In this document: in pieces, positions 52,036-62,219 of the stretch | How the letters are laid out: every line of letters begins with the position of its first letter | How positions within the stretch are numbered: position 1 is the stretch's first letter | From: Owenweeksia sp. | GTDB lineage: Bacteria > Bacteroidota > Bacteroidia > Flavobacteriales > Schleiferiaceae | Assembly (NCBI GenBank): GCA_002695025.1 | Contig: NZNV01000017.1 | Coordinates: 434,001-498,000, forward strand | Length of the DNA: 64,000 nucleotides | Direction: 5' to 3' | Notes under the pieces: model-generated | The model's database searches: none | What the model was told of the DNA's origin: nothing | The model's input: the letters and a program-made list of their open reading frames with translations, nothing else | Program-made: the position numbers and the translations under genes

Positions 52036-52887
52036 TTACGTATATAAAGTTCCGGTGTTCACTACAGGTTGGGCATTCTTATCCCCGCAAAGTACTACCA
52101 TAAGATTGCTCACCATGGCGGCCCGTTTTTCTTCATCCAGTTCCAGGATTTCCTTTTTGCTCAATTGTTCCAAAGCCATTTCCACCATACCTACGGCCCC
52201 TTCAACAATCTTAAGACGGGCGGCTACAATAGCAGTGGCCTGTTGGCGTTGCAGCATAGCCCCGGCAATTTCAGAAGCATAGGCCAGGTGGTTGATGCGT
52301 CCTTCAATTACCTCGATGCCGGCAATATTAAGCCTTTCCTGCATTTCCGTGTCCAGCTCATGGTTTATGTCCTCCAGGCCTGAACGAAGGCTAATATCCG
52401 CTTCATCGTCATCAAAAGTGTCGTAGGGATAGGCGCTGGCCAGCTTCCTCACGGCCGTTTCACTCTGGATCAGCACAAATTCTTCAAAATCGTTCACGTC
52501 AAAAGCAGCTCTGTAAGTGTCTTTAACCCTCCATACCAACACTACGCTGATCATAATAGGGTTGCCCAGTTTATCATTCACCTTAATAGGTTTGCTCTCC
52601 ATATTACGGGCCCTGAGGCTGATCTTTTTCTTAACGTAAAAAGGGTTTACCCAGAAAAAACCGTTTTTCACTATAGTTCCCCGGTAGTCACCGAATAAGG
52701 TAAGTACAGCGGATTGATTCGGGTTGATCACCATAAACCCGATGAGGTGAAGCACAAAAAGAATGATAGCCGCAATACCCAGTAGGTTGGGAATAGTAAA
52801 AAGGTAGATACCCAGTCCCAGGAAGACCAGGCTCAGGAACACATGCAGGTAACCGGATTGTGCAGAGATTAATTTTTCAGTTTTCAT
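52036..52887 (-). CDS. SPFH/Band 7 membrane protein
   Basis: A 283-residue protein: two hydrophobic helices in residues 15-55, then a band 7 domain (about 60-230; [29 protein letters not shown] is the usual start, and [19 protein letters not shown] and [34 protein letters not shown] the later part). Such proteins form membrane scaffolds and bind proteases or organise membrane domains; the exact role is unknown. Same strand as the RHH gene after it. It is divergent from the YceI gene. Confidence 0.82.
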   Translation of the reverse strand: MKTEKLISAQSGYLHVFLSLVFLGLGIYLFTIPNLLGIAAIILFVLHLIGFMVINPNQSAVLTLFGDYRGTIVKNGFFWVNPFYVKKKISLRARNMESKPIKVNDKLGNPIMISVVLVWRVKDTYRAAFDVNDFEEFVLIQSETAVRKLASAYPYDTFDDDEADISLRSGLEDINHELDTEMQERLNIAGIEVIEGRINHLAYASEIAGAMLQRQQATAIVAARLKIVEGAVGMVEMALEQLSKKEILELDEEKRAAMVSNLMVVLCGDKNAQPVVNTGTLYT

Positions 52888-52949
52888 TAGTTTGATATTA
52901 AATTGATATCACAATGATAAGAAAAAAATTCTGAAGAACAATATTAATG

Positions 52950-52979
52950 TTGCAACGTTGGAAGCTTGTGTTATATTTG
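52950..52979 (+). promoter_or_regulatory. Promoter of the YceI gene
   Basis: TTG at 52950-52952, 19 bases, then TATATTTG at 52972-52979, the best match in the window to the -33/-7 pattern of Bacteroidota. The gene starts at 53016, which gives a leader of about 30 bases. Confidence 0.6.
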
Positions 52980-53015
52980 CATAATCATTGTTTAAACATT
53001 AAAACAAACACCTGA

Positions 53016-53693
53016 ATGAAAACCCTAAGTAAATTTTTCGCTTTTGCATTGATAAGCTGGACCGTTGCTTCTTGTGGCAATGCCCCTGAAGAAACAGTTG
53101 AAACCAAAGAGGCCGAAGAGGTAGCCGCACCCCAGGAAACCGCTGCCACGTATGCTATGGTAACCGATGGTGATGAGATCATGTGGGAAGGATATAAAAC
53201 CATCAGTGGTGACTCACACACCGGAACCATGCAGGTTACAGAAGGAAGCTTTACCGTTGAAAATGGTGAGGTAACCGGAGGTTCTTTCACTATTGATATG
53301 AATTCCATCTACAACGAAGATCTTCCCGAAGAAGGTGATTACAACAAAGCTAAACTCGTTGGACACTTGAAAAGTGAAGACTTCTTCTACGTAGAAAAAT
53401 ACCCTACCGCTACTTTCACTATTACTAGTGTAAGTCCGGTTGAAGGAAAAGAAGGAGCTACTCACATGGTAAGCGGAAACCTGAATATGCGTGGTAACGA
53501 AAAGAACATCACCTTTCCTGCTAAAATTGACGTAAGTGGTGATAAAGTGAGCCTTACTACTCCTGAATTCGTTATTGACCGTACCAATTGGGAAGTAATG
53601 TATCTCTCCGCTAACCTGGCCAGCGTGGCTAAAGACAAAGCGGTTGATAATAATATTAAACTTCAGTTGAACGTTGAAGCTCAGAAAGCATAA
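53016..53693 (+). CDS. YceI-family lipoprotein
   Basis: A 225-residue protein with a lipoprotein signal (KTLSKFFAFALISWTVASC, lipidated Cys20), an acidic Glu-rich linker (about 27-45) and a YceI lipocalin-like domain (ISGDSHTGTMQVTEGSF near 63, VGHLKSEDFFYVEKYPTATF near 112, NLMRGNEKNITFPAK-type near 150). YceI proteins bind isoprenoid-like lipids; the function is not known. Own promoter and terminator. Confidence 0.85.
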   Translation: MKTLSKFFAFALISWTVASCGNAPEETVETKEAEEVAAPQETAATYAMVTDGDEIMWEGYKTISGDSHTGTMQVTEGSFTVENGEVTGGSFTIDMNSIYNEDLPEEGDYNKAKLVGHLKSEDFFYVEKYPTATFTITSVSPVEGKEGATHMVSGNLNMRGNEKNITFPAKIDVSGDKVSLTTPEFVIDRTNWEVMYLSANLASVAKDKAVDNNIKLQLNVEAQKA

Positions 53694-53719
53694 GATTTTG
53701 CTTTGAGATTTGGTTGATT

Positions 53720-53751
53720 AAAAGACCCCGCAATTTGCGGGGTCTTTTTTT
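53720..53751 (+). terminator. Rho-independent terminator after the YceI gene
   Basis: GACCCCGC (53724-53731), loop AATTT and GCGGGGTC (53737-53744) with A-run before and T-run after (to 53751). Confidence 0.88.
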
Positions 53752-53784
53752 ATTTCAGATATTCAGGAGGTCAAAAACATTGGA

Positions 53785-54477
53785 GTGGAAACGGATAAGA
53801 TAAAGATCAAGCACTGGGCGGAGGATGATCGGCCCCGCGAGAAGCTAAGAGGTAAAGGCCCTTCGGCTTTGTCCGATGCTGAACTCATTGCCATCCTGCT
53901 GGGAAGCGGAAGCCGGAACGAAACAGCTGTAGACCTCGCCAAACGTATACTCCAATCCGTTAAGAACAATTTGAATGAGCTGGGTCGCCTGAGTGTGGAA
54001 GACCTTTTACCTTTTAAAGGTATAGGGGAAGCGAAGGCCATCAGTATTATTACGGCCCTGGAGCTGGGTAAGCGCAGACGGTTATCCGAAGCCCTGGAAC
54101 GAAAAAAGGTAACTTCCAGTACGGAGGCCTTTGAAGTATTGCAACCCCTTATCGGAGATCTCCCTCACGAAGAATTCTGGGTGCTTTTTCTGAACTCTTC
54201 CAATCATGTCCGCTCCTCCAAGTCTATCAGTCGTGGAGGTTTAACCGGTACTATGGCTGATCTCAGGATGATCTTTAAAGAGGCCCTTATGCTGAATTCT
54301 CCGGCCGTGGTTTTGGCCCACAATCATCCCTCCGGTTCCGTACGCCCAAGCCCGCAGGATAAATCCCTTACGCGTAAGATTGCTGCGGCCGGCAACATCA
54401 TGGATATTAAAATTATTGATCATCTGATTATTACCGAGCATCAATATTTTAGTTTTGCCGATGAAGGACTTTTATAG
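53785..54477 (+). CDS. radC: RadC-family JAMM protein
   Basis: A 230-residue protein with an N-terminal helix-hairpin-helix part (SALSDAELIAILLGSG, PFKGIGEAKAI) and the JAMM/MPN metal motif HNHPSGSVRPSPQD (His179, His181, Asp192). The start is GTG at 53785, with AGGAGG at 53765-53770 further upstream; other starts are possible. The biological role of RadC is still unclear despite the name. Confidence 0.9.
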   Translation: METDKIKIKHWAEDDRPREKLRGKGPSALSDAELIAILLGSGSRNETAVDLAKRILQSVKNNLNELGRLSVEDLLPFKGIGEAKAISIITALELGKRRRLSEALERKKVTSSTEAFEVLQPLIGDLPHEEFWVLFLNSSNHVRSSKSISRGGLTGTMADLRMIFKEALMLNSPAVVLAHNHPSGSVRPSPQDKSLTRKIAAAGNIMDIKIIDHLIITEHQYFSFADEGLL

Positions 54478-54503
54478 TTTTGGTCCGCTAGCCCTTTGTG
54501 CCC

Positions 54504-55808
54504 ATGGTATTGATCTATGTTGAAAAGCTAACGCCCCGCTTTCGTTACATCGCAAAGCTTTTGCTCAATGGCCTCATGGGCCTTGATATTCGCATCACTA
54601 CGGACAAGGAGGAGTATCTGCAAACTACCATTGCCAAGATCAATTATTCCCGTAACCCATTACAGAGCGGACTTTATATACAAGCGGAGAATATTCTTTT
54701 TGAGTCTGATATTTTCGACCAGGAATTCCAGGTATCTGAGTATAAGGATGTACCGGTGTTCTTTCTAAGTGGTAATCGCTCTCAATTACCGTATGACCCC
54801 TTTGCAGCTTCTTTTTTCCTGGTGAGCCGCTACGAAGAATATATGCCCTTTATTGCCGATGAACACAATCGCTTCCCGGCTCGTGAAAGCTTCATGTTCA
54901 AGCAGAAAGTGCTTCATAAACCACTGGTGAATATTTACGCCCGGCACCTGGAAGAAATATTGCTGGAATTTTACCCTACCCTGGAAATTACCCGGCCCCA
55001 GTACCGGTTTATCAATTCTATTGACATTGACAATGCTTACGCTTATCTCGGTAAGGGTATCTTCAGGACCCTGGGTGGGTTTGTAAAAAACCTGGCGGAA
55101 CTTAATATGGAAGAGGTACGGGAGCGTTTCCGGACTTTGTTTGGCCTGCAGAAAGATCCTTTTGAGACCTTTGAATGGCAACTGGAGTTGCAGGAAAAGT
55201 ACGACTACAATACCATTTATTTTGTGCTATTTGCCCGGCTGGCCCAGTTTGACCGTAGTCTGAGCATGCACAGTCCACGGCTGCACCGTTATATTAAATC
55301 CATAAACGATTTTTGTCAGGTAGGCCTGCACCCTTCGTATCGCTCCAATGAAGATGTTAAGATCATGGAAGAGGAACTGCTGGGGCTGGAGCGGGTGCTT
55401 AATATTGATATAACCCGCAGCCGGCAGCACTTCCTGAAGTTAAAGTTTCCCGAAACCTACCGCAACCTGCTTAAACTGGAAATAACCGATGATTATTCTA
55501 TGGGGTTTGCGGCTGAAACCGGCTTTCGGGCAGGAATATGTACCCCTTTCCGTTTCTACGACCTGGAAATGGAGGTGGAAACCCCGCTTACGGTCCATCC
55601 TTTTCCCTTTATGGACGGAACTTTCATCTATTACAAGCAAACCTTACCGGATATAGCGCTTAAAGAAATTACCGATTACATAAAAACCTACCGCGAATAC
55701 GGAGGCGAGTTTATTCCCATTTGGCATAACCGTATTTTCAGTGAAAAACTGGAAGAATGGGAAGGCTGGAATAATGTGTTTGAGGAAATGGTAAAAGCGG
55801 CCGTATGA
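54504..55808 (+). CDS. Polysaccharide deacetylase-like protein (DUF7033-type)
   Basis: A protein of about 434 residues. An N-terminal part of unknown function (MVLIYVEKLTPRFRYIAKLLLN, about 1-130) is followed by a NodB-fold deacetylase-like part with FINSIDIDNAYAY (His missing in the first motif), VGLHPSYRSN and ITDDYSMGFAAETGFRAG near residue 330. These proteins are common in Bacteroidota, and a link to cell-envelope glycans is likely. I take ATG 54504 rather than GTG 54498. It overlaps the following GNAT gene (ATGA). It is not a close relative of the deacetylase-like protein at 34152. Confidence 0.75.
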   Translation: MVLIYVEKLTPRFRYIAKLLLNGLMGLDIRITTDKEEYLQTTIAKINYSRNPLQSGLYIQAENILFESDIFDQEFQVSEYKDVPVFFLSGNRSQLPYDPFAASFFLVSRYEEYMPFIADEHNRFPARESFMFKQKVLHKPLVNIYARHLEEILLEFYPTLEITRPQYRFINSIDIDNAYAYLGKGIFRTLGGFVKNLAELNMEEVRERFRTLFGLQKDPFETFEWQLELQEKYDYNTIYFVLFARLAQFDRSLSMHSPRLHRYIKSINDFCQVGLHPSYRSNEDVKIMEEELLGLERVLNIDITRSRQHFLKLKFPETYRNLLKLEITDDYSMGFAAETGFRAGICTPFRFYDLEMEVETPLTVHPFPFMDGTFIYYKQTLPDIALKEITDYIKTYREYGGEFIPIWHNRIFSEKLEEWEGWNNVFEEMVKAAV

Positions 55809-56719
55809 TACGCTATGTAAAGCATGCCTTTATTAATCGCGATAAATACGATCAATGCATCAAGCTGGACAGGTCTGAATTGATGTACGGCATGTCCTGG
55901 TACCTGGATACGGTTTGTGAGAATTGGGACGCACTGGTATTGAATGACTATGATGCCGTATGGCCTTTACCGGTACGCTCTAAAATGGGGGTCACCTACT
56001 TTTACCGGCCTTTTGGCGTTCAACAACTGGGCGTTTTTTCTCGCAGAGAGGTTACCCAAAGTCTTTTGGACGATTTTGTAAAGGCCCTGGTTAAGAACTG
56101 CCGGTATGCCGATGTGTTCCTGAATGACACCCAGCCCTGGACAAGTCAGATCCCAAAATGTGAATGGACCTCTAACTCAAATTACGTATTGGATATCAAT
56201 ACCTCGTATGAAGAGCTGTACGAGGGCTACTCCACCAACCTGAAGCGTAATATCCGGAAAGCTCAGAAAAATAACTGGCAGCTTTTTGAACATGATGATC
56301 CCACTTGCCTTACCTCACTTTTTAAGGACGATCGCCAGGATGAGCTTAAACTTCCCCAACCGTTTTACAAAACGGTGGAAAGGTTGATGTTCACGTGCCT
56401 CCATCGTTCCTGCGGACATATTTGGACCTTATATGGTCAAGGCAATCAACTTGAGGCCGGTATATTTGTAACCGAATTTGGCAATCGGCTCACCTTACTT
56501 TTTACCGGTAACAGTGAGGCCGGGAGGCAGCACCAGGCCATGGCATGGCTGATCAACGAATTTATCATACTGCATAGCAGCAAGGGAAAACGTCTGGATT
56601 TTGAAGGAAGTAACAATGCGGGCCTGGCTCGTTTTTACAAAAGTTTCGGATCGGAATTGTACCCTTACCAGAATTTAAAGTATAACGGATTACCCGTCTT
56701 TCTAAAATGGCTGAAGTAA
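55805..56719 (+). CDS. FemAB/GNAT acyltransferase-like protein
   Basis: A 304-residue protein with the two-domain FemAB layout; STNLKRNIRKAQKNNWQLF (about 142-160) and RLDFEGSNNAGLARFYKSFGSELYPY near the end match the glycan-locus genes at 28870 and 13291. It overlaps the deacetylase-like gene by 4 bases and the yjjG gene by 13, so it belongs to a three-gene unit. Substrate unknown; could be an amino-acid or fatty-acyl transferase for an envelope glycan. Confidence 0.65.
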   Translation: MIRYVKHAFINRDKYDQCIKLDRSELMYGMSWYLDTVCENWDALVLNDYDAVWPLPVRSKMGVTYFYRPFGVQQLGVFSRREVTQSLLDDFVKALVKNCRYADVFLNDTQPWTSQIPKCEWTSNSNYVLDINTSYEELYEGYSTNLKRNIRKAQKNNWQLFEHDDPTCLTSLFKDDRQDELKLPQPFYKTVERLMFTCLHRSCGHIWTLYGQGNQLEAGIFVTEFGNRLTLLFTGNSEAGRQHQAMAWLINEFIILHSSKGKRLDFEGSNNAGLARFYKSFGSELYPYQNLKYNGLPVFLKWLK

Positions 56720-57411
56720 CAAAGTACCAACACATTTTTTTTGATCTGGACCATACCTTATGGGACTTTCATACCAATTCCAATCTGGCCTTAGCGGAAC
56801 TGTTCGTAAAATATGAACTGGCCGAACGCCTGGGTACTACCATAGAGGTTTTCAGAGAAACCTACATCCGCATCAACGATGAGATGTGGGATAAGTACCG
56901 CAACGGAAAAGTGGATAAGAAAACGCTGCGTAGCGAACGTTTTAAACAGGCCTTGCTGGCCTTTAACCATGATGATTCAAGCCTTGGGGTAACCTTGGAT
57001 ACCGAGTATCTGGAGATAAGTCCCCGACAAACAGCACTTATACCGGATACCATTGAAGTGCTGGAATACCTGGTGCCCAAATACGAGTTGCATATCCTTA
57101 CCAATGGTTTTTCGCAAGTACAGGATATCAAACTAACCCAAAGCGGTTTAAAACCCTATTTCCGGCAGGTGATCACTTCAGAGTCCATTGGTGTGAATAA
57201 GCCACACGCGCCTATCTTCCAGGAGTCTTTCAGGCGTACCGGGGCCTCCTGTGATAATTCAGTTATGATCGGTGATAATCTGGAAGCCGATATTATAGGT
57301 GCCCGCAATTGCGGAATGGATCAGGTGTACTTTAACCCGGAAGGAACTTTACACGAGGAGGATGTTACTTTTGAGATCCGTCAGTTGAAGGAGCTTCTGA
57401 CTTTTCTATAG
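56707..57411 (+). CDS. yjjG: YjjG-type HAD nucleotidase
   Basis: A 234-residue HAD hydrolase with FFDLDHTLWDF (nucleophile Asp13, Asp15), HILTNGF, the Lys of VNKPHAPIF and MIGDNLEADIIGA. The FDLDHTLWD motif and size match the YjjG group, which dephosphorylates pyrimidine nucleotides, including noncanonical ones. It overlaps the GNAT gene before and a minus-strand gene (57365) at its 3' end. Confidence 0.85.
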   Translation: MAEVTKYQHIFFDLDHTLWDFHTNSNLALAELFVKYELAERLGTTIEVFRETYIRINDEMWDKYRNGKVDKKTLRSERFKQALLAFNHDDSSLGVTLDTEYLEISPRQTALIPDTIEVLEYLVPKYELHILTNGFSQVQDIKLTQSGLKPYFRQVITSESIGVNKPHAPIFQESFRRTGASCDNSVMIGDNLEADIIGARNCGMDQVYFNPEGTLHEEDVTFEIRQLKELLTFL

Positions 57412-57787
57412 GTGACGTTAATACCGAATAACGCATAATGGTATAATCTACCTGTACCGTATTCCTGTTCATTTTTGCCAGCATTTCACCGCGTATAAGA
57501 TCACCGCTGGCGGCTGTCTTTGAGTCTTTGGGTTTCAGCATAAAAGTTACCAGTACCTCATCACCACTCTTCAGGTTCCAGGGGTTATCCGGAGCTTTAG
57601 TAACCTGTATAACGGCAAGGTCATCGTGGCCCTGTAAAAAACTGATCACCTTGGCTTGTACCATAAATGGTTTTACAACTGTAAGGTTAGAAAGGCCTTG
57701 TGCAGCAGGTAAACTGTCAGAGGGCGTTTGGGCATGGATGAAATTACCACCCAAACCGATGAGAAGGATAAACAGCAATTTTTTCAT
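57365..57787 (-). CDS. Small secreted protein, function unknown
   Basis: About 140 residues. A signal peptide (KKLLFILLIGLGGNFIHAQ) is followed by PSDSLPAAQGLSNLTVVKPFMVQAKV and a beta-rich part with GDEVLVTFMLKPKDS. I prefer the start at 57787, three residues after the longest frame. The end overlaps yjjG by 47 bases tail to tail. I do not recognise a family; the VQAKVISFLQGHDDLAVIQV region looks like an OB or immunoglobulin-like fold at best. Confidence 0.6.
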   Translation of the reverse strand: MKKLLFILLIGLGGNFIHAQTPSDSLPAAQGLSNLTVVKPFMVQAKVISFLQGHDDLAVIQVTKAPDNPWNLKSGDEVLVTFMLKPKDSKTAASGDLIRGEMLAKMNRNTVQVDYTIMRYSVLTSPIEKSEAPSTDGSQK

Positions 57788-57916
57788 GGAGTACATAATT
57801 CACAAATAACTAAAATCCTACTGAAAACATCTAAACCCATTGAGTAGGATTACTGATTTATAGTTCCGGAATGGGGATTAAGTTAGGTTTCGCTGGGGAG
57901 AGTATGGCACGGTGGC

Positions 57917-57948
57917 TTGCTCCACGAGCTATACATTGCTTAACTTTG
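57917..57948 (+). promoter_or_regulatory. Promoter of icmF
   Basis: TTG at 57917-57919, 21 bases, TAACTTTG at 57941-57948 (TAnnTTTG). The leader to the ATG at 57969 would be about 14 bases, which supports that start over the in-frame GTG at 57912. Confidence 0.5.
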
Positions 57949-57968
57949 TGGCCCTCAAATTTCAGACT

Positions 57969-60900
57969 ATGCAGCAAGTTGCTCCTTATACTCCTAAAAA
58001 CAAAGTTCGTATTGTTACAGCAGCCTCTCTTTTTGATGGCCATGATGCCGCCATTAACATTATGAGGCGTATTATCCAGGCCACCGGATGTGAAGTGATA
58101 CACCTCGGCCATGACCGCTCAGTGGAAGAGGTGGTAAATACCGCCATTCAGGAAGATGCCCAGGCTATTGCCATGACCTCTTACCAGGGAGGACACATCG
58201 AATACTTCAAATACATGCGGGATCTCCTGAATGAGAAAGGTGCTGCACACATTAAGATCTTTGGAGGTGGCGGAGGCGTGATCCTTCCCGAGGAGATCGA
58301 GGAGTTGCATGAATACGGTATTGACCGGATCTACTCACCTGACGATGGCCGGGAAATGGGGCTGCAGGGTATGATCAACGATATGGTCCGGAAATCCGAT
58401 TTCCCCACCGGGAAGGATATTAACGGGGAGATCAATCAACTGGATGAAAAATTCAAGCCGGCTATTGCCCGGCTCATTTCAGCCGCTGAAAATTACATGG
58501 AAGAATCGGGCGATGTGCTGGATACCATACATCGTAAGGCTGCAACGGTAAGCACACCGGTTTTGGGGATAACCGGTACCGGGGGTGCCGGAAAATCGTC
58601 TTTGGTAGATGAGCTGGTCCGCAGGTTCCTGATGGATTTTGAAGACAAGACCATTGCCATTGTCTCGGTGGATCCCTCTAAACGAAAGACTGGTGGGGCT
58701 TTGCTGGGCGACCGTATCCGTATGAATGCCATCCGCAATGAACGTGTATATATGCGCTCACTGGCTACCCGTCAAAGTAACCTCGCCCTGAGCAAACACG
58801 TAAAGGAAGCGGTGAATATCCTTAAAGCGGCCGCTTATGACCTGATCATCCTGGAAACCTCGGGTATCGGCCAAAGTGATACAGAGATCATTGAACACAG
58901 TGATATTTCCCTCTACGTGATGACCCCTGAATATGGGGCAGCTACCCAGCTGGAGAAGATCGATATGCTGGATTTTGCCGATATCATTGCGCTCAATAAA
59001 TTTGATAAACGGGGAGCTTTGGATGCACTCCGGGATGTGAAAAAACAGTACCAGCGAAATCACCAGCTTTTTGACCTAAACCCGGACGATATGCCGGTGT
59101 ACGGCACCATAGCCAGCCAGTTTAATGATCCCGGTACCAATGCACTATACCGGGCTATAATGGATAAGCTGGTGGAAAAAACCGGTGCAGATCAGCTCAA
59201 AAGCACCTTTGCGAGCAGCGAGGAGATGAGTGAAAAGATCTACATCATCCCGCCTAAACGAACCCGATACCTCTCAGAAATAGCGGAGAATAACCGTGCC
59301 TATGATAAGAAAGCAGGAGAGCAGGCCGAGGTGGCCCAAAAGCTTTATGGCCTTTACCAGGCGATCCTCACTTTTGGCGGTCCTGATGTTTTAAAAGAGG
59401 AAAACCCGGAACCTACCGGGGAAAATGAAGTGATCAGTTCATTGCTCGCCAAATTCAACGAACTCAAAAAAGATCTGGACCCCCATAACTGGGACATTAT
59501 CCGCGAATGGGAAGGTAAGCTTAAAAGGTACCGTGATGAGGTATATACCTTTACCGTAAGAGATAAGAAGATCGAGATCAAAACACATACGGAATCCTTG
59601 AGTCATACCATGATACCTAAGGTTTCGCTACCCAGGTACCAGGCTTGGGGTGACCTGCTCAAGTGGAACCTCCAGGAAAACGTTCCCGGGGAATTCCCCT
59701 ATACAGCCGGTATTTATCCTTTTAAACGGACCGGTGAAGACCCCACGCGTATGTTTGCCGGAGAAGGCGGACCGGAGCGTACCAACAGGCGTTTTCATTA
59801 CGTAAGCCTGGATATGCCTGCAGCTCGTCTGAGTACGGCTTTCGATTCCGTAACCCTGTATGGCAATGACCCGGATTATCGCCCCGATATTTATGGTAAG
59901 ATCGGTAATTCAGGAGTGAGTATATGTTGCCTGGATGATGCCAAGAAACTGTATTCCGGGTTTGACCTTTGCGCACCTACCACCTCGGTAAGTATGACCA
60001 TTAACGGACCAGCTCCTATGCTTTTGGCGTTCTTTATGAATGCCGCTATTGATCAGCAATGCGAAAAGTACATCCGGGAGAATGGATTGGAAGATAAGGT
60101 AGAAGCCAAGCTAAAGGAATTATACGATGACCGTGATCTTAAGCGTCCTCAATACCAGGGAAAGATCGCTGAACGTAGTGAGGAGCAATTGCATGCTCAA
60201 GATGAACCTGCCCCTGAAAAACACCAGGAGAATGTATTAAGCGGGGTAGCGGTAAATGGGGAGCTGCCGGAAGGTAATAATGGTCTTGGATTGATGCTAC
60301 TGGGTATTACCGGTGATCAGGTACTTGATAAGAGGGTTTACGAAGAAATAAAGGCCAAAACCCTGGCAACAGTGCGTGGTACGGTTCAGGCAGATATTCT
60401 TAAGGAGGATCAGGCCCAAAACACCTGTATTTTTTCCACGGAATTTGCTTTGCGCCTTATGGGTGATGTGCAGGAAAGCTTTATTGCCAACAAAGTGCGT
60501 AATTTTTACTCTGTCTCCATTTCAGGCTACCATATTGCAGAGGCCGGAGCCAATCCTATTAGCCAGCTGGCGTTTACACTGGCCAACGGATTTACGTATG
60601 TAGAGTACTACCTGAGCAGGGGGATGGATATCAATGATTTTGGCCCTAACCTGAGCTTTTTCTTCAGCAACGGTATTGACCCTGAATATGCGGTAATTGG
60701 CCGTGCCGCCCGCAGAATATGGAGTAAGGCCCTGAAGAATAAATACGGTGCAGATCCACGCGCACAGATGTTGAAGTATCACATTCAAACCTCGGGACGC
60801 TCGCTGCATGCCCAGGAGATACAATTCAATGACATCCGGACTACACTACAGGCTTTATACGCTATTTACGATAACTGTAATTCGTTGCATACCAATGCCT

Positions 60901-61475
60901 ATGACGAGGCTATAACCACTCCAACCGAGGAAAGTGTACGCAGGGCTATGGCCATTCAGCTGATCATCAATAAAGAATTAGGACTGGCCAAAAATGAGAA
61001 CCCGATACAAGGGAGCTTTATTATTGAAGAATTGACCGATCTGGTAGAAGAAGCTGTGCTGGCCGAGTTTGACCGGATCACCGAACGCGGTGGAGTGTTG
61101 GGAGCTATGGAAACCATGTACCAGCGCGGTAAGATACAGGAAGAGAGCCTGTATTATGAAACTCTCAAGCATACCGGGGAGTTTCCGATCATCGGGGTTA
61201 ATACGTTCCTGAGTTCCACCGGTTCCCCTACGGTACGCCCTGGGGAAGTAATCCGCGCTACTAAGGAAGAAAAAGAATACCAGATCGAAATGCTTGGCCA
61301 TCTGCATAAGAAGAGTGAAAGCGAAAGCAGTAAATGGCTAAAGAAGTTGCAGGAATCAGCTGTCCGTAATGAGAATATGTTTGACGTAATGATGGAAGCG
61401 GTGAAATACTGCTCCCTGGGTCAGATCACAACGGCATTATTTGAAGTGGGTGGCCAATACCGGAGAAATATGTAA
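57969..61475 (+). CDS. icmF: Fused isobutyryl-CoA mutase (IcmF)
   Basis: A protein of about 1168 residues with three joined parts. An N-terminal B12-binding domain ([22 protein letters not shown], with the Co-binding His25), a MeaB-type GTPase chaperone in the middle (Walker A GTGGAGKS at about 203-210, then [22 protein letters not shown]) and the mutase barrel (about 560-1150; [24 protein letters not shown], the CoA-site run, and [16 protein letters not shown]). It exchanges isobutyryl-CoA and n-butyryl-CoA (and related acyl-CoAs) with adenosylcobalamin. The fusion is the known IcmF form. ATG 57969 is chosen over GTG 57912 because the promoter box lies between them. A terminator closes it. 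Confidence 0.92.
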   Translation: MQQVAPYTPKNKVRIVTAASLFDGHDAAINIMRRIIQATGCEVIHLGHDRSVEEVVNTAIQEDAQAIAMTSYQGGHIEYFKYMRDLLNEKGAAHIKIFGGGGGVILPEEIEELHEYGIDRIYSPDDGREMGLQGMINDMVRKSDFPTGKDINGEINQLDEKFKPAIARLISAAENYMEESGDVLDTIHRKAATVSTPVLGITGTGGAGKSSLVDELVRRFLMDFEDKTIAIVSVDPSKRKTGGALLGDRIRMNAIRNERVYMRSLATRQSNLALSKHVKEAVNILKAAAYDLIILETSGIGQSDTEIIEHSDISLYVMTPEYGAATQLEKIDMLDFADIIALNKFDKRGALDALRDVKKQYQRNHQLFDLNPDDMPVYGTIASQFNDPGTNALYRAIMDKLVEKTGADQLKSTFASSEEMSEKIYIIPPKRTRYLSEIAENNRAYDKKAGEQAEVAQKLYGLYQAILTFGGPDVLKEENPEPTGENEVISSLLAKFNELKKDLDPHNWDIIREWEGKLKRYRDEVYTFTVRDKKIEIKTHTESLSHTMIPKVSLPRYQAWGDLLKWNLQENVPGEFPYTAGIYPFKRTGEDPTRMFAGEGGPERTNRRFHYVSLDMPAARLSTAFDSVTLYGNDPDYRPDIYGKIGNSGVSICCLDDAKKLYSGFDLCAPTTSVSMTINGPAPMLLAFFMNAAIDQQCEKYIRENGLEDKVEAKLKELYDDRDLKRPQYQGKIAERSEEQLHAQDEPAPEKHQENVLSGVAVNGELPEGNNGLGLMLLGITGDQVLDKRVYEEIKAKTLATVRGTVQADILKEDQAQNTCIFSTEFALRLMGDVQESFIANKVRNFYSVSISGYHIAEAGANPISQLAFTLANGFTYVEYYLSRGMDINDFGPNLSFFFSNGIDPEYAVIGRAARRIWSKALKNKYGADPRAQMLKYHIQTSGRSLHAQEIQFNDIRTTLQALYAIYDNCNSLHTNAYDEAITTPTEESVRRAMAIQLIINKELGLAKNENPIQGSFIIEELTDLVEEAVLAEFDRITERGGVLGAMETMYQRGKIQEESLYYETLKHTGEFPIIGVNTFLSSTGSPTVRPGEVIRATKEEKEYQIEMLGHLHKKSESESSKWLKKLQESAVRNENMFDVMMEAVKYCSLGQITTALFEVGGQYRRNM

Positions 61476-61486
61476 TGCTTAAAAAT

Positions 61487-61513
61487 AAAAAGAGGGCTCA
61501 GCCCTCTTTTTTT
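61487..61513. terminator. Terminator shared by icmF and the convergent minus-strand genes
   Basis: AGAGGGC (61491-61497), loop TCA and GCCCTCT (61501-61507), with A run on the left and T run on the right, so it works in both directions between the convergent genes ending at 61475 and 61533. Confidence 0.85.
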
Positions 61514-61532
61514 ATAATAGTTCTTGCCACGA

Positions 61533-62213
61533 TCACAAGGTGGAATAATCCTCAAAGATTATTTTTTCAGGTACCCAACGTATCCTCAGATCCTTTAAGG
61601 ATTGAGTATGGATTTCCTGGTCCTTATTGCAAAAGGAATTAAAGTGGGTACGGAAAGAGAATAAGGTTTTTTTACCAGTGGGTAAAGGTGTGTCATAGAG
61701 AAAGTCATACGAACGTATAAGGCTATCCGTAGGGTCACGGAATACTATCTTTCCTTTAAAAGCTCGTATAGGCTTATTGTTATAGTTGGTTAAGGCCATT
61801 TTAAAAACCATGTATTCCCGCCAACTTTCAGCCTTGTATGCCTTGTCAACCACCTTCACCTCAATACTGTGGTTGAGTTCGTTTATTTTAAGGGCCTCCC
61901 GCTGCCGTTCTTTTTCCTCTCTGATCACCGTTTCAGCCGCTAAACGTTGCTTTTGAGTATGGAAATAAGTGGCTTCCTTCAATAGCTGGCTGTAAGTTTT
62001 ACCATCCAGTATTTCATTAGTAGGCAAACACGCTTCCAGGTAAGAGATCATCAGGTTAATATCAGAGGTATCTCCCTGCCCGCAGGCCAGGATATCGTTA
62101 AGGTCTTCCCGCAGGCTGCTTTTATTGAATTTGCGTTTAATAGGAGATCCACAGCCTATTACCCCCACAAGAACAAGACAACAACATATTTTACCAAAGT
62201 GGGCCATTATCAT
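61533..62213 (-). CDS. Putative lipoprotein, function unknown
   Basis: A 226-residue protein with a lipoprotein-like signal (GKICCCLVLVGVIGCG) and then a helical Lys/Glu-rich stretch (about 85-125, coiled coil likely) and a beta-rich C-terminal part (FRDPTDSLIRSYDFLYDTPLPTGKKTLFSF) that resembles small FxLYD-like envelope domains. The gene before it on the same strand (62220) ends 6 bases away. I do not recognise the family. Confidence 0.55.
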   Translation of the reverse strand: MIMAHFGKICCCLVLVGVIGCGSPIKRKFNKSSLREDLNDILACGQGDTSDINLMISYLEACLPTNEILDGKTYSQLLKEATYFHTQKQRLAAETVIREEKERQREALKINELNHSIEVKVVDKAYKAESWREYMVFKMALTNYNNKPIRAFKGKIVFRDPTDSLIRSYDFLYDTPLPTGKKTLFSFRTHFNSFCNKDQEIHTQSLKDLRIRWVPEKIIFEDYSTL

Positions 62214-62219
62214 TGGAGC

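Noticed and set aside
57912-57968. GTG 57912 as start of icmF
   Set aside because: The promoter box at 57941 lies inside this extension and the residues do not match the family.
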